Assembly (NCBI RefSeq): GCF_012396585.1
Contig: NZ_JAAXPR010000010.1
Span: 1 to 64,000, forward strand
Source: Streptococcus ovuberis
GTDB taxonomy: Bacteria > Bacillota > Bacilli > Lactobacillales > Streptococcaceae
Reading direction: 5' to 3'
DNA: 64,000 nt
Position 1 is the stretch's first letter, and each line of letters starts with the position of its first letter. The position numbers were made by a program, and so were the translations under genes. Of the stretch, positions 47,717 to 57,699 are shown in pieces. The notes below the pieces were generated by a model that made no database searches, had not been told where the DNA came from, and worked only from the letters and a program-made list of their open reading frames with translations.

Positions 47717-49240
47717 ATGAACTTTTTAAAACGTGCCTGGCTCAGTGTTAGTAGGCGAAAAACCAAGTCGCTCTTACTCTTTGCTATTGTGTTTATCATC
47801 GCTAATGTGATTGCTGGTGCCATTTCCATTCAGCAAGCTAGTAAAAGGGTTGAGGAGAAAATCAAGTACAGTATGGGAGCTGTTGCGACGATTGAAGTTG
47901 ATGGAGAGGCCTTGCAAAAGGAGTATACGAAAGACAGTAACTTTAGCTTTGATTCTCGCATAACACCTGACATTATTCAGCAGATTGCCCAGTCTTCATA
48001 CGTCAAATACTATGATTACAGCGCTTCAGCCAGTCTTGGCTCAGAAGAAGTCCAGTACTTTGTTCCAGATTTTATCAAGGAGCAGGAGGAAAGTGGCAGT
48101 GCGGGCGGATTTAATTCTCCCGAGCAGAAATATTACGCCTTTACGGTTCACGGTGTCCAATACCCTAATATTCTTGATATTGAGGAAAAGAAAATTAGCC
48201 TTGTAGACGGGCGTGTCCTGACCCAGGAAGAAGTAGACAGTGGCAAGCATGTTGGTCTGATTTCCAAGAAAGTTGCTGAACTGAACAACATTAAAGTGGG
48301 TGATACCGTTAATTTTGGCAATTTTGAGGTTAACTATGGCACCAGTGGGGAAAGTTCCCAGTCAAGCGCTACTCTATTAGGAGAATTCCCTATCGAAATT
48401 GTGGGGATCTTCGACAGCAAGTCCTCTGAAGCAGCAGCTAAGGAAAATACTGGAAACGCTCAACAGAATCCTGATCAATTTAGTCAAGCTATGTCTGAGC
48501 AAATGCAGGCTAACACTATCTATGCACCGAATCAGATAGCTGTTGATATTATGCAAGTTTTCTTTGAAAAATCCTCTATCATCGCAGAACAAGGTGAAGA
48601 AATAGACACTTCACCCTATTACAGCCCGGTATATGTGTTGAAAAAACCAGAAGATGTATCTAAATTTAAAGAAGAGAACATGCCACTGGTGCCCAAATAC
48701 TATACCATCATGGCTTCGTCTGACCAGTATGATACAATTGCCGCTCCTGTTCAGGCCATGTCTAAAATGGCAGGATACGTTCTCTGGGTGGCCATTTTAG
48801 CAGCGATTTTGATCATCACATTAGTCGTTTTGCTCTTCCTGCGTGATCGTAAGCATGAATTAGGCATTTACCTATCCTTTGGAGAACAAAAGGGCAAAGT
48901 ATTTGGTCAAATCCTAGTTGAAGTTCTCCTGATTTCATTTGTAGCTGTTAGTTTAGCTGTATTGACCGGAAATCTTTTAGCCAATAGCCTATCTGGCAGT
49001 CTGATTCAACAGCAGTTAGAGAACCAAGCAATGAACGATGGTGGGATGACTTATTACATGTTTGGACCACTCGCACAAACCAATTACACAACTGAGGATG
49101 TCATCGCCGCCTATAAGGTAACGCTAACGCCACTTTATATTGTCTTGATGTATGCTGTCGGTCTAGGGACGACTCTCTTGGCAACCCTGGCTCCTCTGGC
49201 CTATATTCTCAGACTCAATCCAAAGAAAATCATGATGTAA
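47717..49240 (+). CDS. FtsX/MacB-type ABC transporter permease
   Basis: A 507-residue permease with an N-terminal helix (about 18-40), a large extracellular domain (about 45-350) and three C-terminal helices (about 355-380, 405-430, 470-500) forming the FtsX fold. It belongs to the mechanotransmitting type rather than to importers. It is translated just ahead of an ATPase and a PASTA protein. AAGGAGGACAAATC precedes the ATG. The cargo or effector is unknown; the context suggests action at the wall. Confidence 0.88.
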   Translation: MNFLKRAWLSVSRRKTKSLLLFAIVFIIANVIAGAISIQQASKRVEEKIKYSMGAVATIEVDGEALQKEYTKDSNFSFDSRITPDIIQQIAQSSYVKYYDYSASASLGSEEVQYFVPDFIKEQEESGSAGGFNSPEQKYYAFTVHGVQYPNILDIEEKKISLVDGRVLTQEEVDSGKHVGLISKKVAELNNIKVGDTVNFGNFEVNYGTSGESSQSSATLLGEFPIEIVGIFDSKSSEAAAKENTGNAQQNPDQFSQAMSEQMQANTIYAPNQIAVDIMQVFFEKSSIIAEQGEEIDTSPYYSPVYVLKKPEDVSKFKEENMPLVPKYYTIMASSDQYDTIAAPVQAMSKMAGYVLWVAILAAILIITLVVLLFLRDRKHELGIYLSFGEQKGKVFGQILVEVLLISFVAVSLAVLTGNLLANSLSGSLIQQQLENQAMNDGGMTYYMFGPLAQTNYTTEDVIAAYKVTLTPLYIVLMYAVGLGTTLLATLAPLAYILRLNPKKIMM

Positions 49241-49253
49241 GGAGGACCTGCTT

Positions 49254-49928
49254 GTGGCTCTATTAGAAGCGAAACAACTGAGTTATTATTACCAAGACGG
49301 TGAACAACGTCGGACTATTTTAAAGGATACCTCTGTCACTTTTGAAAAAGGCGTCTTCTACACCATTTTGGGGCAATCGGGTTCTGGTAAAACAACCTTT
49401 CTTTCCTTACTGAGCGCTCTCGATGAACCCAAAGAAGGAAAAGTGCTCTATGACGGCAAAGATATCAAGGAAATTGGCTACCAATCCTTTAGAAGGGATA
49501 AAATCGGAATTATCTTCCAGCAATATAATCTCATTCCCTATATGACAGCTGTTGAGAATGTCCTGGTGCCGATGGCTATCACAGCTAATTCCCTACCAGC
49601 GGACAAGGAAAATGTGGCTTATAATCTTTTGGGCTATATTGGCCTTGATAAGACTAAGGCTAATCGCTTGGTTAATCAGCTATCAGGGGGAGAACAGCAG
49701 CGGGTCGCTATTGCACGCGCTTTAGCGACCAATGTCGACATTATCCTAGCCGACGAACCGACGGGGAACTTGGACGAAGAAATGGAAGCTGAAATTGTCA
49801 ACATTTTCAAAAAACTAGCTCACGAGCATCAAAAGTGCGTCATCGTCGTGACCCATGCCAAGGAAATCGCGGATCAAAGCGATCAAATTCTTTATTTACA
49901 TAAAGGAAAACTAAGTAGGCATGAGTGA
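49254..49928 (+). CDS. ABC transporter ATP-binding protein (LolD/MacB type)
   Basis: A 224-residue ATPase: Walker [18 protein letters not shown], Walker [15 protein letters not shown], switch VVTHAKEIA. The start is GTG after AAGGAGG. It overlaps the start of the PASTA gene by eight bases, which makes a shared function likely. Confidence 0.92.
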   Translation: MALLEAKQLSYYYQDGEQRRTILKDTSVTFEKGVFYTILGQSGSGKTTFLSLLSALDEPKEGKVLYDGKDIKEIGYQSFRRDKIGIIFQQYNLIPYMTAVENVLVPMAITANSLPADKENVAYNLLGYIGLDKTKANRLVNQLSGGEQQRVAIARALATNVDIILADEPTGNLDEEMEAEIVNIFKKLAHEHQKCVIVVTHAKEIADQSDQILYLHKGKLSRHE

Positions 49929-51480
49929 TTTTCTATCCAAATTTTCTGGTCAGAATTACGATGAGCTGCTAGAAAATGATCAAAAAGAACACTCAAATGA
50001 AGAAGCTAAGCCTGTCGTTCCAAAGGCATTTCCAGTAGAGGGGGCAAAAGCGAAACCAGAAACCAAATCAGCAGAACCAACTCATCCAACAACAGGTGCA
50101 CTCAATAGCCTTATGAGTGGAGCAGATCAACCTGTATCGGATGCTCCGTCAAAAATCAGTCCCTCTCGACCACCACGTCCGACGCGCGCCACAAAGCGAT
50201 ATGAAGTCAGTGATGACTATGAACTTGACCCAACTTATCACAAGCGTCAGAAAAGAAAGTACCTGATTTGGAGCGGTTTGGGCTTGCTGGGCCTCTTAGC
50301 CTGCGTCTTTCTTTATTTTAAAATGACTCGTGTGACTATGCCTGACTTTACTGGTAAACCTGTAACAGATGCTAGGGCTTGGGGTGTCAAGCATAACGTT
50401 GACTTTTCTTTAGAACAGAAATTTAGTCTGGAACAAGATGTCAATCAGGTTATTTCCCAAGCTGTTAAACCTGGAAAATCTGTCAAAAAAGGTGGAACAA
50501 TCAACCTGGTGGTGTCACTCGGAGCGGATCCTGATGAGATTCTTTCCTTACCGGACTTCGCCAAGATGACCACTTCTCAAGCTGAAAAATGGATTTCAGA
50601 GCATAAAGCTGAAAACTTAATTCTTAAGCGAGAATTTGATGAAACGGTTGATGCTGATCACTTTATCCGCTTAGACATCACCTCATCAGGCGTGACTCGC
50701 CAAGACTACAAACGTGGAAACAAAGCAACTCTATACTATTCTCGCGGTCAAGAAAAGCTCGAAAAAAATATCGAAATTCCAGACTTTGCAGGTAAGACCA
50801 AGACAGATGTTGAAGCTTGGGCCAAGAAAAATGAGCTTAAAGTCACCTATACAGATCAGGCTAATGAGACAGCAACTATCGGAAATGTTCTGTCCCAGTC
50901 TCTAAAGCCGGGAGATAAGATTTCTAAAAAGGATGCCTTTGAGGTCTTTGTTTCGGCAGGCAAGGGGGTTGCTGTCCCAGATTTTGCGACATTATCGCCA
51001 GATGTTGCTGGCAATGCACCTGGTCTGACTGTTACGGTCAAATACCAGTTCAATCCCAATCTCCGTTACGGTACTCTTATTTCTCAGAGCATTGAAGCGG
51101 GCAAGCAATTGACAGAAAAAGAAAGTAAAAATGTCGTGGTTATTTATTCTCAAGGGACCCCATATCTCAAAGATTTACGTGGAAAAAATGCCAGCGAACT
51201 AGCCAAATATTTCTTCGACGAATTTCAATCACGTTCTGCAGAAGTGACTTATGAGACTTATTGGGTTGATTCTGCCCAGCCACGTGGCACAGTGGTTGAA
51301 CAAAGTGAGTATGAAACTCCTATTCCAATGGCTTATCATGTCTATCTTGGCGTGAGTAATGGTGCCTGGTCAAATCATATACCAACTACCGGTCAGCAAC
51401 AAGACCCTATTACAGAAGGACCAGTACCAGCTACAACTGTTTCTGAAGGAGCAGTAGCAGTGGACCAACCTCAACCATAA
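49921..51480 (+). CDS. Single-pass membrane protein with five PASTA-like repeats
   Basis: A 519-residue protein. Residues 1-110 are cytosolic, Pro/Lys-rich and probably disordered. One membrane helix follows (about 113-135, YLIWSGLGLLGLLACVFLYF), then extracellular PASTA-like repeats starting about 139, 207, 285, 350 and 413 (each opening like MPDFTGK or IPDFAGK), and a Pro/Thr-rich tail. PASTA domains in StkP/PBP2x bind or sense peptidoglycan fragments, but there is no kinase or transpeptidase domain. The start lies inside the upstream ATPase gene, so it is probably a dedicated partner of that transporter. Confidence 0.85.
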   Translation: MSDFLSKFSGQNYDELLENDQKEHSNEEAKPVVPKAFPVEGAKAKPETKSAEPTHPTTGALNSLMSGADQPVSDAPSKISPSRPPRPTRATKRYEVSDDYELDPTYHKRQKRKYLIWSGLGLLGLLACVFLYFKMTRVTMPDFTGKPVTDARAWGVKHNVDFSLEQKFSLEQDVNQVISQAVKPGKSVKKGGTINLVVSLGADPDEILSLPDFAKMTTSQAEKWISEHKAENLILKREFDETVDADHFIRLDITSSGVTRQDYKRGNKATLYYSRGQEKLEKNIEIPDFAGKTKTDVEAWAKKNELKVTYTDQANETATIGNVLSQSLKPGDKISKKDAFEVFVSAGKGVAVPDFATLSPDVAGNAPGLTVTVKYQFNPNLRYGTLISQSIEAGKQLTEKESKNVVVIYSQGTPYLKDLRGKNASELAKYFFDEFQSRSAEVTYETYWVDSAQPRGTVVEQSEYETPIPMAYHVYLGVSNGAWSNHIPTTGQQQDPITEGPVPATTVSEGAVAVDQPQP

Positions 51481-51489
51481 CCTTTTGAC

Positions 51490-51522
51490 AAAAAGCTTTG
51501 CCCAAGGTGGTAAGGCTTTTTT
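51490..51522 (+). terminator. Terminator of the ABC/PASTA operon
   Basis: AAAAAGCTTTGCC (51490-51502) pairs with GGTAAGGCTTTTTT (51509-51522) using two G-T pairs. Confidence 0.8.
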
Positions 51523-51586
51523 AACGTCACTAATCTGAAGCAATCTACAGAAATTTCACATCCATTTTGTTTGTTTAATTTTTTTA

Positions 51587-51636
51587 TTAACCTAGGTTAA
51601 TTTTTTCTTGAAATTTTAGCGAGTTCGCGATATGAT
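51587..51636 (+). promoter_or_regulatory. promoter of the surface protease with upstream palindrome
   Basis: A perfect 14-bp palindrome TTAACCTAGGTTAA (51587-51600) ends 7 bp before TTGAAA (51608-51613), 17 bp, TATGAT (51631-51636). The palindrome position suits a repressor or activator. The leader to the ATG is about 125 nt. Confidence 0.65.
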
Positions 51637-51766
51637 AGTTAAAGAGTAGATAGATTAGCTTCTTTAGCTATATACTTTTAGTGATTAACTAGTGAGGAGG
51701 AGAAAGAAACCGTAAAACAATCAGAAAAAATGTTATTAATAACGATTAAAATCAATAGGAGGAATT

Positions 51767-54700
51767 ATGGATAAACATATCCCAAAAACGAGAAAACAAA
51801 CAGTACTATTAACAACTTCCGCAATGGTCTTATTAACCACTGCCCTAACAGACCATCGGGTTCAGGCTGACACTTTAAATGAAGAAGCTGAAATCGTTGC
51901 TAGCTACAATAGCCGTCCAGAAGATGTATCTGAAGTCAGCACAGAGAAACTGTCTGTGCTTAAAGAACTTTCTTCAACAAGAGAGGATTCTGTTAATGAT
52001 TCGATTTCTAAAACGGACCAAGCTTTATTCTCAGTTGAAAGGAGCCATGAACAAGGAAAATTGTCACCATCAGACGAAAACACATTGAGGGATGAGCTAT
52101 CTTTTGAACACTCTAATGAAATGCATCCTAACACCCAGGGTACTAAGGAGCTGAAGCATTTGAGTGATCAAGCTCAAACGATTCGTCAACAACAAGCAAC
52201 ACAAGGTGCTCTTCCCTTAGATGGGCGTGGTGTTGTGATTGCAACAATTGATACCGGGATTGATAAAAATCATGAAATCATGCGAATAGACGATGATGTC
52301 ACTGATCAAGACTTAAAGATAAAAGAAGTAGCACCTGGGTTTAACCGTAAGGTCCCCTTTGCCTTTGACTTTATGGGCGGAGACAATGACTTATTAGATA
52401 ATTCATCTGAGCATGGGATGCACATTGCGGGCATACTTGCTGGGAACAAACTGGATGGTTTTAAAGGAATGGCACCTAACGCTCAACTTTTAGCGTACAG
52501 AACTTGGAGTTACTCTAATGTTGAAGGTTTTCAAGAAGATCATCAATTTTTTGCTTTAGAAGATGCTATTAAAAGAGGAGCTGACATTGTTAGTCTAAGT
52601 ATCGGTAGCGATGGTACCGGCCAAAAAGATGATGTTTGGTATGAAGCCTTTAAAAGAGCTGCGGAAAAAGGAATTATTATCACAGCATCAATGGGAAATG
52701 CAGGATCATCTAATACAAGCAATACCTTTGATAGACGTGTTGATTCTGCCTATCCACAAAAAGATGATTCTGCTATTGTTGCCGTAGCAGCAAACCCTCA
52801 TGTCATTGGTGTCGGCTCATATTATCACACCCATATGCATCTCCCTCATTTAAAGATCGGTGATTTAGATCTCCCCTATGAAGATATTAACTGGCATAAC
52901 TATAGCTTATTCGACAAAAAGAAAAGCAACGAATTTAAAATTCAAGAAGAATTATATGATTTAGAAGCATCTCCAAACCTCCCAGACCTAGCCGATAAAA
53001 TTGTTATCGTTCGGAGGGATCAGGAGAATTTATTCACCAAGCTAACCGATTTGATGCGCAAAAATGTTAAAGGCATTATTCTAATTAATGCAGCTAGCCC
53101 AACCACTCTGGGGAACTATCAGACTGTTCCCGAAATCAGGAGTACTCTTCTAGATGACTATAAGGGACAATTTCAAAAAACATGGGCAGTGAGTATCTCT
53201 GAAAAAGATGGAGCCCTTTTGAAGGATTACCTAAAAAAACAGGAACAGCCCAAAAAAGAAGAACTAATTTTCCAGACTCAGCCAATTCTTACAAAAGTAT
53301 TCGATCATCCAGGTATTTCCGGTTTTAGCTCATGGGGAGTGGCAGGGACACTAGAGATGAAACCAGACGTGGTTGCTCCTGGCGAAAATATTTACTCGAC
53401 CGGTAACGGAAACAGTTACTTTAATCTTAGTGGCACATCCATGGCTTCTCCTTATGTCGCCGGAGCCAGCGCTATGCTACTTCCTCATACCAAAACCTTG
53501 CTAAAAACTGGTGGCCAATTGATCGAAGGTCTATCATTACCAGAATTAAATAAAATTTTATTCCAGAACACAACAGATGTCCTTCAAGATTATACTGTCC
53601 CAGAAGGAAAGGACATCTTGGAATACTCACCAAGACGGCAAGGTGCGGGAGCTGTCAATGTGGAAAAAGCTCTTAAAACTAATGTTTTAGTTACGTTTGA
53701 CAATAATAAAGGCGCTGTTTCTCTAAAAGACTTTGAAACAACTAAAAAAGACTTCTCATTAGTCATGAAAAATTTGTCTAATGAGACACAGACCTTCCTT
53801 ATCAAACCAGGTCATGTTTTAGGAAGTGTTCTTTATCCTCATAGTCGTCAAATGTATGGTCAAACGCAAGCAATAGAAACAATTCATTCACGTAGGATTG
53901 AGGGGGCCAATCTCAAAACGGCTAGAATGATTACAATCGCTCCAAATAGTCAGGTGACACTACCAATGACGCTAGAAGTTGGCAAAGCAGAAAAAAATGA
54001 GTTTGTTGAGGGATATATCTATTTCCAATCCCTAAATTCAGGACAACCTGACCTCAATATTCCTTATACAGGATTTTTTGGCAATTGGAATGATGAAAAA
54101 ATTATTGATCCTCCAGCTTGGGAAAAAGATAGTAAAACTAAGATGACTGGTTTTGTCAAAGGCTATCCGACAGGTCGCCATGAGGTTTTTGACTATGTAC
54201 CTTTAGGAACTGATTATGAGCAATGGAAAAAAGATCCCTCTCAAATCACCTCCGATTCTAAGCTTTATGTCCTGCAATCGCGAGGTGGTATCAGCGATCA
54301 AGCTAAAATGCGCCTGAGATTGATGGCTATGCGTCATGCACAAGAGACTGTTGTTGAGATTGTCGATTCTAATGACGAGTCCTCAGCCAAGATTTTGAAG
54401 GTTTTAAAAAGGAGTCACTACCCGCTAAAATTTTTAAACAGCGCTCATAAAGAAAAGCTTCAACATTACTTAGAACCTTATAATGAGCCTGATCCTGATT
54501 TAGAATGGACAGGGACGGTCTTTGATCCCAAAACAAACGATGAGATCCCTCTAGAAGAAGGACAATACTATATTCGTGTCAGAGCGCGCTTAGAAGAAGG
54601 TCGACCTTGGCAGTATACTTACATTCCGTTTAAGATTGACAATACCTCGCCAGCTGTTGCTGTTAAAGATGACGTAAAAGATAAAGTGATTTTGAAAATC

Positions 54701-56386
54701 ACAGACCCAAATCTTCAGCGAGTGACCTTAGAAAAAGACGGAGATACTATTAAGGTGATTGAACCTTCTTCAGATGGTTATTATCATATTGATAAAAGTG
54801 ATATTAATGACAATGTCGAATTAACCGCTGTGGATTATGGTGACAATAAAACAACCTTTGACTTGACAAAGTTGGAAGTATCTTACAGCACAGCAGCAGA
54901 AGACATTAAAGAAGATTTTAGCAAATCTTCTAGACCAAGGAAATGGCGTAGACGTCGGTATGGTCTGGCTACACTAGATAAAAAGGAGGATAGCGATTTA
55001 GAAGATAAAATTGACTTTGAAGAAGAGGACGAAGTTGAAGAGGAAGTAGAGCAAGAAGACCCAAACGAATTCGAGAGTGGTTCTGATTTTCATGACGACG
55101 ATAATACACTCGGTTATTTAGAAGGAAATCGTAGTGGTAAAATTTGGCATGAAGAAGAAGGACAATATTATCGGATTTACAGACTTCATATCAAAAAAGG
55201 TCAGCGCGTTAATGTCACCAATACCAATCCATTGAATAACGCTACTAAAGGTATCGGATTTACTGACCCAACTTGGTCTAAGACTTACGAATATGATCCG
55301 AAGCAACAGCGCTACCTTAGAGAAGTTAAGGTTCCAGTGTTTGATGGGTCAAATCAAATAAATGTGACCGTTTATAACGGGGATAAAAGAATTTTTTCTC
55401 GTGGTTATGCTGTGAAGCTGGATAGCCAGATCCCTAAACTCACTTTTAATACTCAAAACATTACTCTTCCAGATGATGACGACCGCGATGGTACCATTTT
55501 GACACCAGATGGTAAGGTCAAGTTATCTGGAACAATAGAGGATGGACAAGAAGGATGGAAACTGTATATCAATGGTGATATGGTAGACAGTGTACTCAAA
55601 CCTGGAGAATTTGGAGACTTTTATCACCATAATAAGCGTCAATGGGTCTACGAAAAGCAACTTACAGATGGAGATTATGTGAACATTAAAGTCTCTGATC
55701 ACCTCAAAAATACTAAAACTTATAACTTTAAGGTTAAAATTGATCCATCTGTTAAACAGGAAGACCAAGACCTGACACAATCACATCCTGACAAGCCAAA
55801 AACTAAAGCGACTACCTTAGTGACCAGCACCTTAGATGTCCGCTCGCTCTTTGAAAACTTTAACGGAGAAGGCATTACAAGTGAAACAGCACTCATGAAA
55901 GAGTTGACTCGTCTCATTCCAAATTACAGCATTCAGCTCGTGGACTTCGTATTAGGGAATCAACCAGATGGTATGCATTTTGCACGATTGCAGGTTCAAA
56001 AAGGGAATCGTTATCAGCAATTGGACTTGACATGGTCTTCAAGCAAGATTAAGCAAGATAGAATCCCCAAAGAAGCTGACCAAAAGATGACGCCAAAAAG
56101 AGAAATAACTATACCAACGGAAACCACACACCCTAAAACGGATGCTCTCGTAGAACAAACGTTGGAGGTAGAGAGCAAGTCTGCTTTAAATGTCCTTAAA
56201 CCGTTACCGGTGCCTAAAAAATCAAATTCTCTTCTTATAAACGAAGAGAATTGCACCAAAACTGAAGCTAAAGAAGAAGTTAAGTCTCTTCCTAAAACAG
56301 GTGATCGTAATCATTTAATTTCTTTAGTTTTAGGCATTTTTACAGCTAGCTTAACCTTCTTTCTCCCAAAGAGAAAGAAAGAATAA
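51767..56386 (+). CDS. LPKTG-anchored S8 cell-envelope serine protease
   Basis: A 1539-residue subtilisin-family protease of the lactocepin/CspA/SpyCEP/C5a-peptidase group. A signal peptide (about 1-34, cleaved after RVQA) precedes a propeptide. The catalytic triad is Asp162 (IATIDTGID), His216 (SSEHGMHIAG) and Ser558 (LSGTSMASPY), with oxyanion Asn311 (SMGNAGSS). An inserted PA-like domain lies at about 395-510 and Fn3-like domains from about 640. Near 1055-1065 there is a basic cluster (RPRKWRRRRYG), then an acidic run about 1075-1114. The sorting signal is LPKTG (1508-1512), a hydrophobic helix and PKRKKE. It probably cleaves host or milk proteins at the surface; the target is not predictable. 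Confidence 0.93.
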   Translation: MDKHIPKTRKQTVLLTTSAMVLLTTALTDHRVQADTLNEEAEIVASYNSRPEDVSEVSTEKLSVLKELSSTREDSVNDSISKTDQALFSVERSHEQGKLSPSDENTLRDELSFEHSNEMHPNTQGTKELKHLSDQAQTIRQQQATQGALPLDGRGVVIATIDTGIDKNHEIMRIDDDVTDQDLKIKEVAPGFNRKVPFAFDFMGGDNDLLDNSSEHGMHIAGILAGNKLDGFKGMAPNAQLLAYRTWSYSNVEGFQEDHQFFALEDAIKRGADIVSLSIGSDGTGQKDDVWYEAFKRAAEKGIIITASMGNAGSSNTSNTFDRRVDSAYPQKDDSAIVAVAANPHVIGVGSYYHTHMHLPHLKIGDLDLPYEDINWHNYSLFDKKKSNEFKIQEELYDLEASPNLPDLADKIVIVRRDQENLFTKLTDLMRKNVKGIILINAASPTTLGNYQTVPEIRSTLLDDYKGQFQKTWAVSISEKDGALLKDYLKKQEQPKKEELIFQTQPILTKVFDHPGISGFSSWGVAGTLEMKPDVVAPGENIYSTGNGNSYFNLSGTSMASPYVAGASAMLLPHTKTLLKTGGQLIEGLSLPELNKILFQNTTDVLQDYTVPEGKDILEYSPRRQGAGAVNVEKALKTNVLVTFDNNKGAVSLKDFETTKKDFSLVMKNLSNETQTFLIKPGHVLGSVLYPHSRQMYGQTQAIETIHSRRIEGANLKTARMITIAPNSQVTLPMTLEVGKAEKNEFVEGYIYFQSLNSGQPDLNIPYTGFFGNWNDEKIIDPPAWEKDSKTKMTGFVKGYPTGRHEVFDYVPLGTDYEQWKKDPSQITSDSKLYVLQSRGGISDQAKMRLRLMAMRHAQETVVEIVDSNDESSAKILKVLKRSHYPLKFLNSAHKEKLQHYLEPYNEPDPDLEWTGTVFDPKTNDEIPLEEGQYYIRVRARLEEGRPWQYTYIPFKIDNTSPAVAVKDDVKDKVILKITDPNLQRVTLEKDGDTIKVIEPSSDGYYHIDKSDINDNVELTAVDYGDNKTTFDLTKLEVSYSTAAEDIKEDFSKSSRPRKWRRRRYGLATLDKKEDSDLEDKIDFEEEDEVEEEVEQEDPNEFESGSDFHDDDNTLGYLEGNRSGKIWHEEEGQYYRIYRLHIKKGQRVNVTNTNPLNNATKGIGFTDPTWSKTYEYDPKQQRYLREVKVPVFDGSNQINVTVYNGDKRIFSRGYAVKLDSQIPKLTFNTQNITLPDDDDRDGTILTPDGKVKLSGTIEDGQEGWKLYINGDMVDSVLKPGEFGDFYHHNKRQWVYEKQLTDGDYVNIKVSDHLKNTKTYNFKVKIDPSVKQEDQDLTQSHPDKPKTKATTLVTSTLDVRSLFENFNGEGITSETALMKELTRLIPNYSIQLVDFVLGNQPDGMHFARLQVQKGNRYQQLDLTWSSSKIKQDRIPKEADQKMTPKREITIPTETTHPKTDALVEQTLEVESKSALNVLKPLPVPKKSNSLLINEENCTKTEAKEEVKSLPKTGDRNHLISLVLGIFTASLTFFLPKRKKE

Positions 56387-56420
56387 AGTGGTACTAGCTC
56401 GGAAAATTTGGTCTTATTAA

Positions 56421-56466
56421 AAAATAGAGAAGTAGGCAATTCATAAAAGGCCTACTTCTCTATTTT
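56421..56466 (+). terminator. Terminator after the protease gene
   Basis: AAAATAGAGAAGTAGGC (56421-56437) and GCCTACTTCTCTATTTT (56450-56466) form a perfect 17-bp stem. Confidence 0.9.
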
Positions 56467-56503
56467 CGTGCAAAGGAAAAACAAGGCAATCTGATTTAAC
56501 TTA

Positions 56504-56534
56504 TAGCAAAAATAATTTCTATTTTTGCTATAAT
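56504..56534 (+). promoter_or_regulatory. operator-like inverted repeat over a promoter
   Basis: A perfect 11-bp inverted repeat TAGCAAAAATA (56504-56514), ATTTC, TATTTTTGCTA (56520-56530) overlaps TATAAT at 56529-56534 and the -35 zone. The location is that of a repressor site. No regulator gene is adjacent. Confidence 0.65.
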
Positions 56535-56801
56535 AGATTTATCAAAAGTAGAGAAAGGAGTGGTAACCAATCTATAGTTAAGAGGCACCAGACCCTAAAG
56601 TCTCATCAAGATTACGCTAAGACGAATGCCAGTGAGGCTTTATGTTCGTGGATATATTCCTCTCATAAGTCAATTTAGTCAGAAAAACGATTGATAGAAA
56701 CCTATTGAAGTTATCTCAAAGAAACAGAATAAGTGCTTAAAAGAGCAGTCATTTAAATTCATTACCAGATACACAAAAACAGAAATACAAAGGAGTAGAC
56801 T
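56535..56801 (+). other. 267-bp leader with possible gene relic
   Basis: A ribosome-like AAAGGAGTGG (56555-56564) is followed by reading frames broken by stops, with protein-like pieces such as HQDYAKTNASEALCSWIYSS. This may be a decayed gene once under the 56504 operator. Nothing is recognised. Confidence 0.3.
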
Positions 56802-57698
56802 ATGTCTCACTATTTAACCATTGATGTTGGTGGTACCCAGATCAAATATGCCTTAATCCAGGAAAATGGGTCTATTGGAGAGACCAGTACTTGCCCAACC
56901 CCTCAAGGATCGTTAGACGCATTTTTGGAGGTTATTTTTGCCATTATAGAGTCTTTAAAAACAACTATCCAAGGGATTGCTTTTAGTATTCCTGGCAAGG
57001 TCGATACAGAGGCTGGCGTGATTTATTTCGGAGGAGCACTGACTTATCTGGATCAACTTCCTTTGAAACAAATTATCCAAGAGCGTTACGGCATAAAAGT
57101 AGCTCTTCAAAATGATGCCAAAGCTGCAGCTTTAGCCGAAGTTTGGCTAGGTAGCCTCAAAGGGGTTCATGACGGTGCCGTCATTGTCCTAGGGACAGGT
57201 GTTGGAGGTGGTGTTGTCTTAAATGGCAAGCTCCGCATGGGGCCACATTTTCAAGCCGGCGAACTTAGTCTTGGAACCCTCGATCTGAGTAAGCCTGGTT
57301 TTGAGAAAATGATAGGTATGGCTGGTTCTGCCGTTAGAATGATCGAAACAATCAATAAAACTTTGGGTAATCAAGACATCAAAGATGGACGATTAGCGTT
57401 TGATGCAATTCTATCTGGAAACGAGCAGGCTCTTGCCATATTTAGGGACTATTGTCAACAGATCGCTTATCTCATCTTAAATCTACAAGCTTTTTTGGAT
57501 TTAACAACCTATGCTATCGGCGGTGGAATTAGTTCCCAACCAATTGTCATTGAAGAAATTAAAAATCAATACCTTGCCATCTTAGAAGCTAATCCCGTCC
57601 TTAAAATGAACCTTCCAGAACTGACTATCCTTCCAACGACACTCAAGAATGAGGCTAATTTGGTCGGGGCACTCTATACACTTTTAACGACTGAATAA
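56802..57698 (+). CDS. ROK-family sugar kinase
   Basis: A 298-residue cytosolic kinase of the ROK family. ATP/sugar motifs are LTIDVGGTQIKYALI (N-terminal phosphate loop), NDAKAAALAE with the catalytic Asp in QNDAKAAA, and VIVLGTGVGGGVVLNGKL. The Cys-rich zinc motif of many ROK kinases is absent, as in the glucoside/glucokinase-like subgroup of Firmicutes. There is no N-terminal DNA-binding domain, so it is an enzyme rather than a NagC-type regulator. AAAGGAG precedes the ATG. No transporter or glycosidase is adjacent, so the sugar is unknown. Confidence 0.9.
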   Translation: MSHYLTIDVGGTQIKYALIQENGSIGETSTCPTPQGSLDAFLEVIFAIIESLKTTIQGIAFSIPGKVDTEAGVIYFGGALTYLDQLPLKQIIQERYGIKVALQNDAKAAALAEVWLGSLKGVHDGAVIVLGTGVGGGVVLNGKLRMGPHFQAGELSLGTLDLSKPGFEKMIGMAGSAVRMIETINKTLGNQDIKDGRLAFDAILSGNEQALAIFRDYCQQIAYLILNLQAFLDLTTYAIGGGISSQPIVIEEIKNQYLAILEANPVLKMNLPELTILPTTLKNEANLVGALYTLLTTE

Positions 57699-57699
57699 A

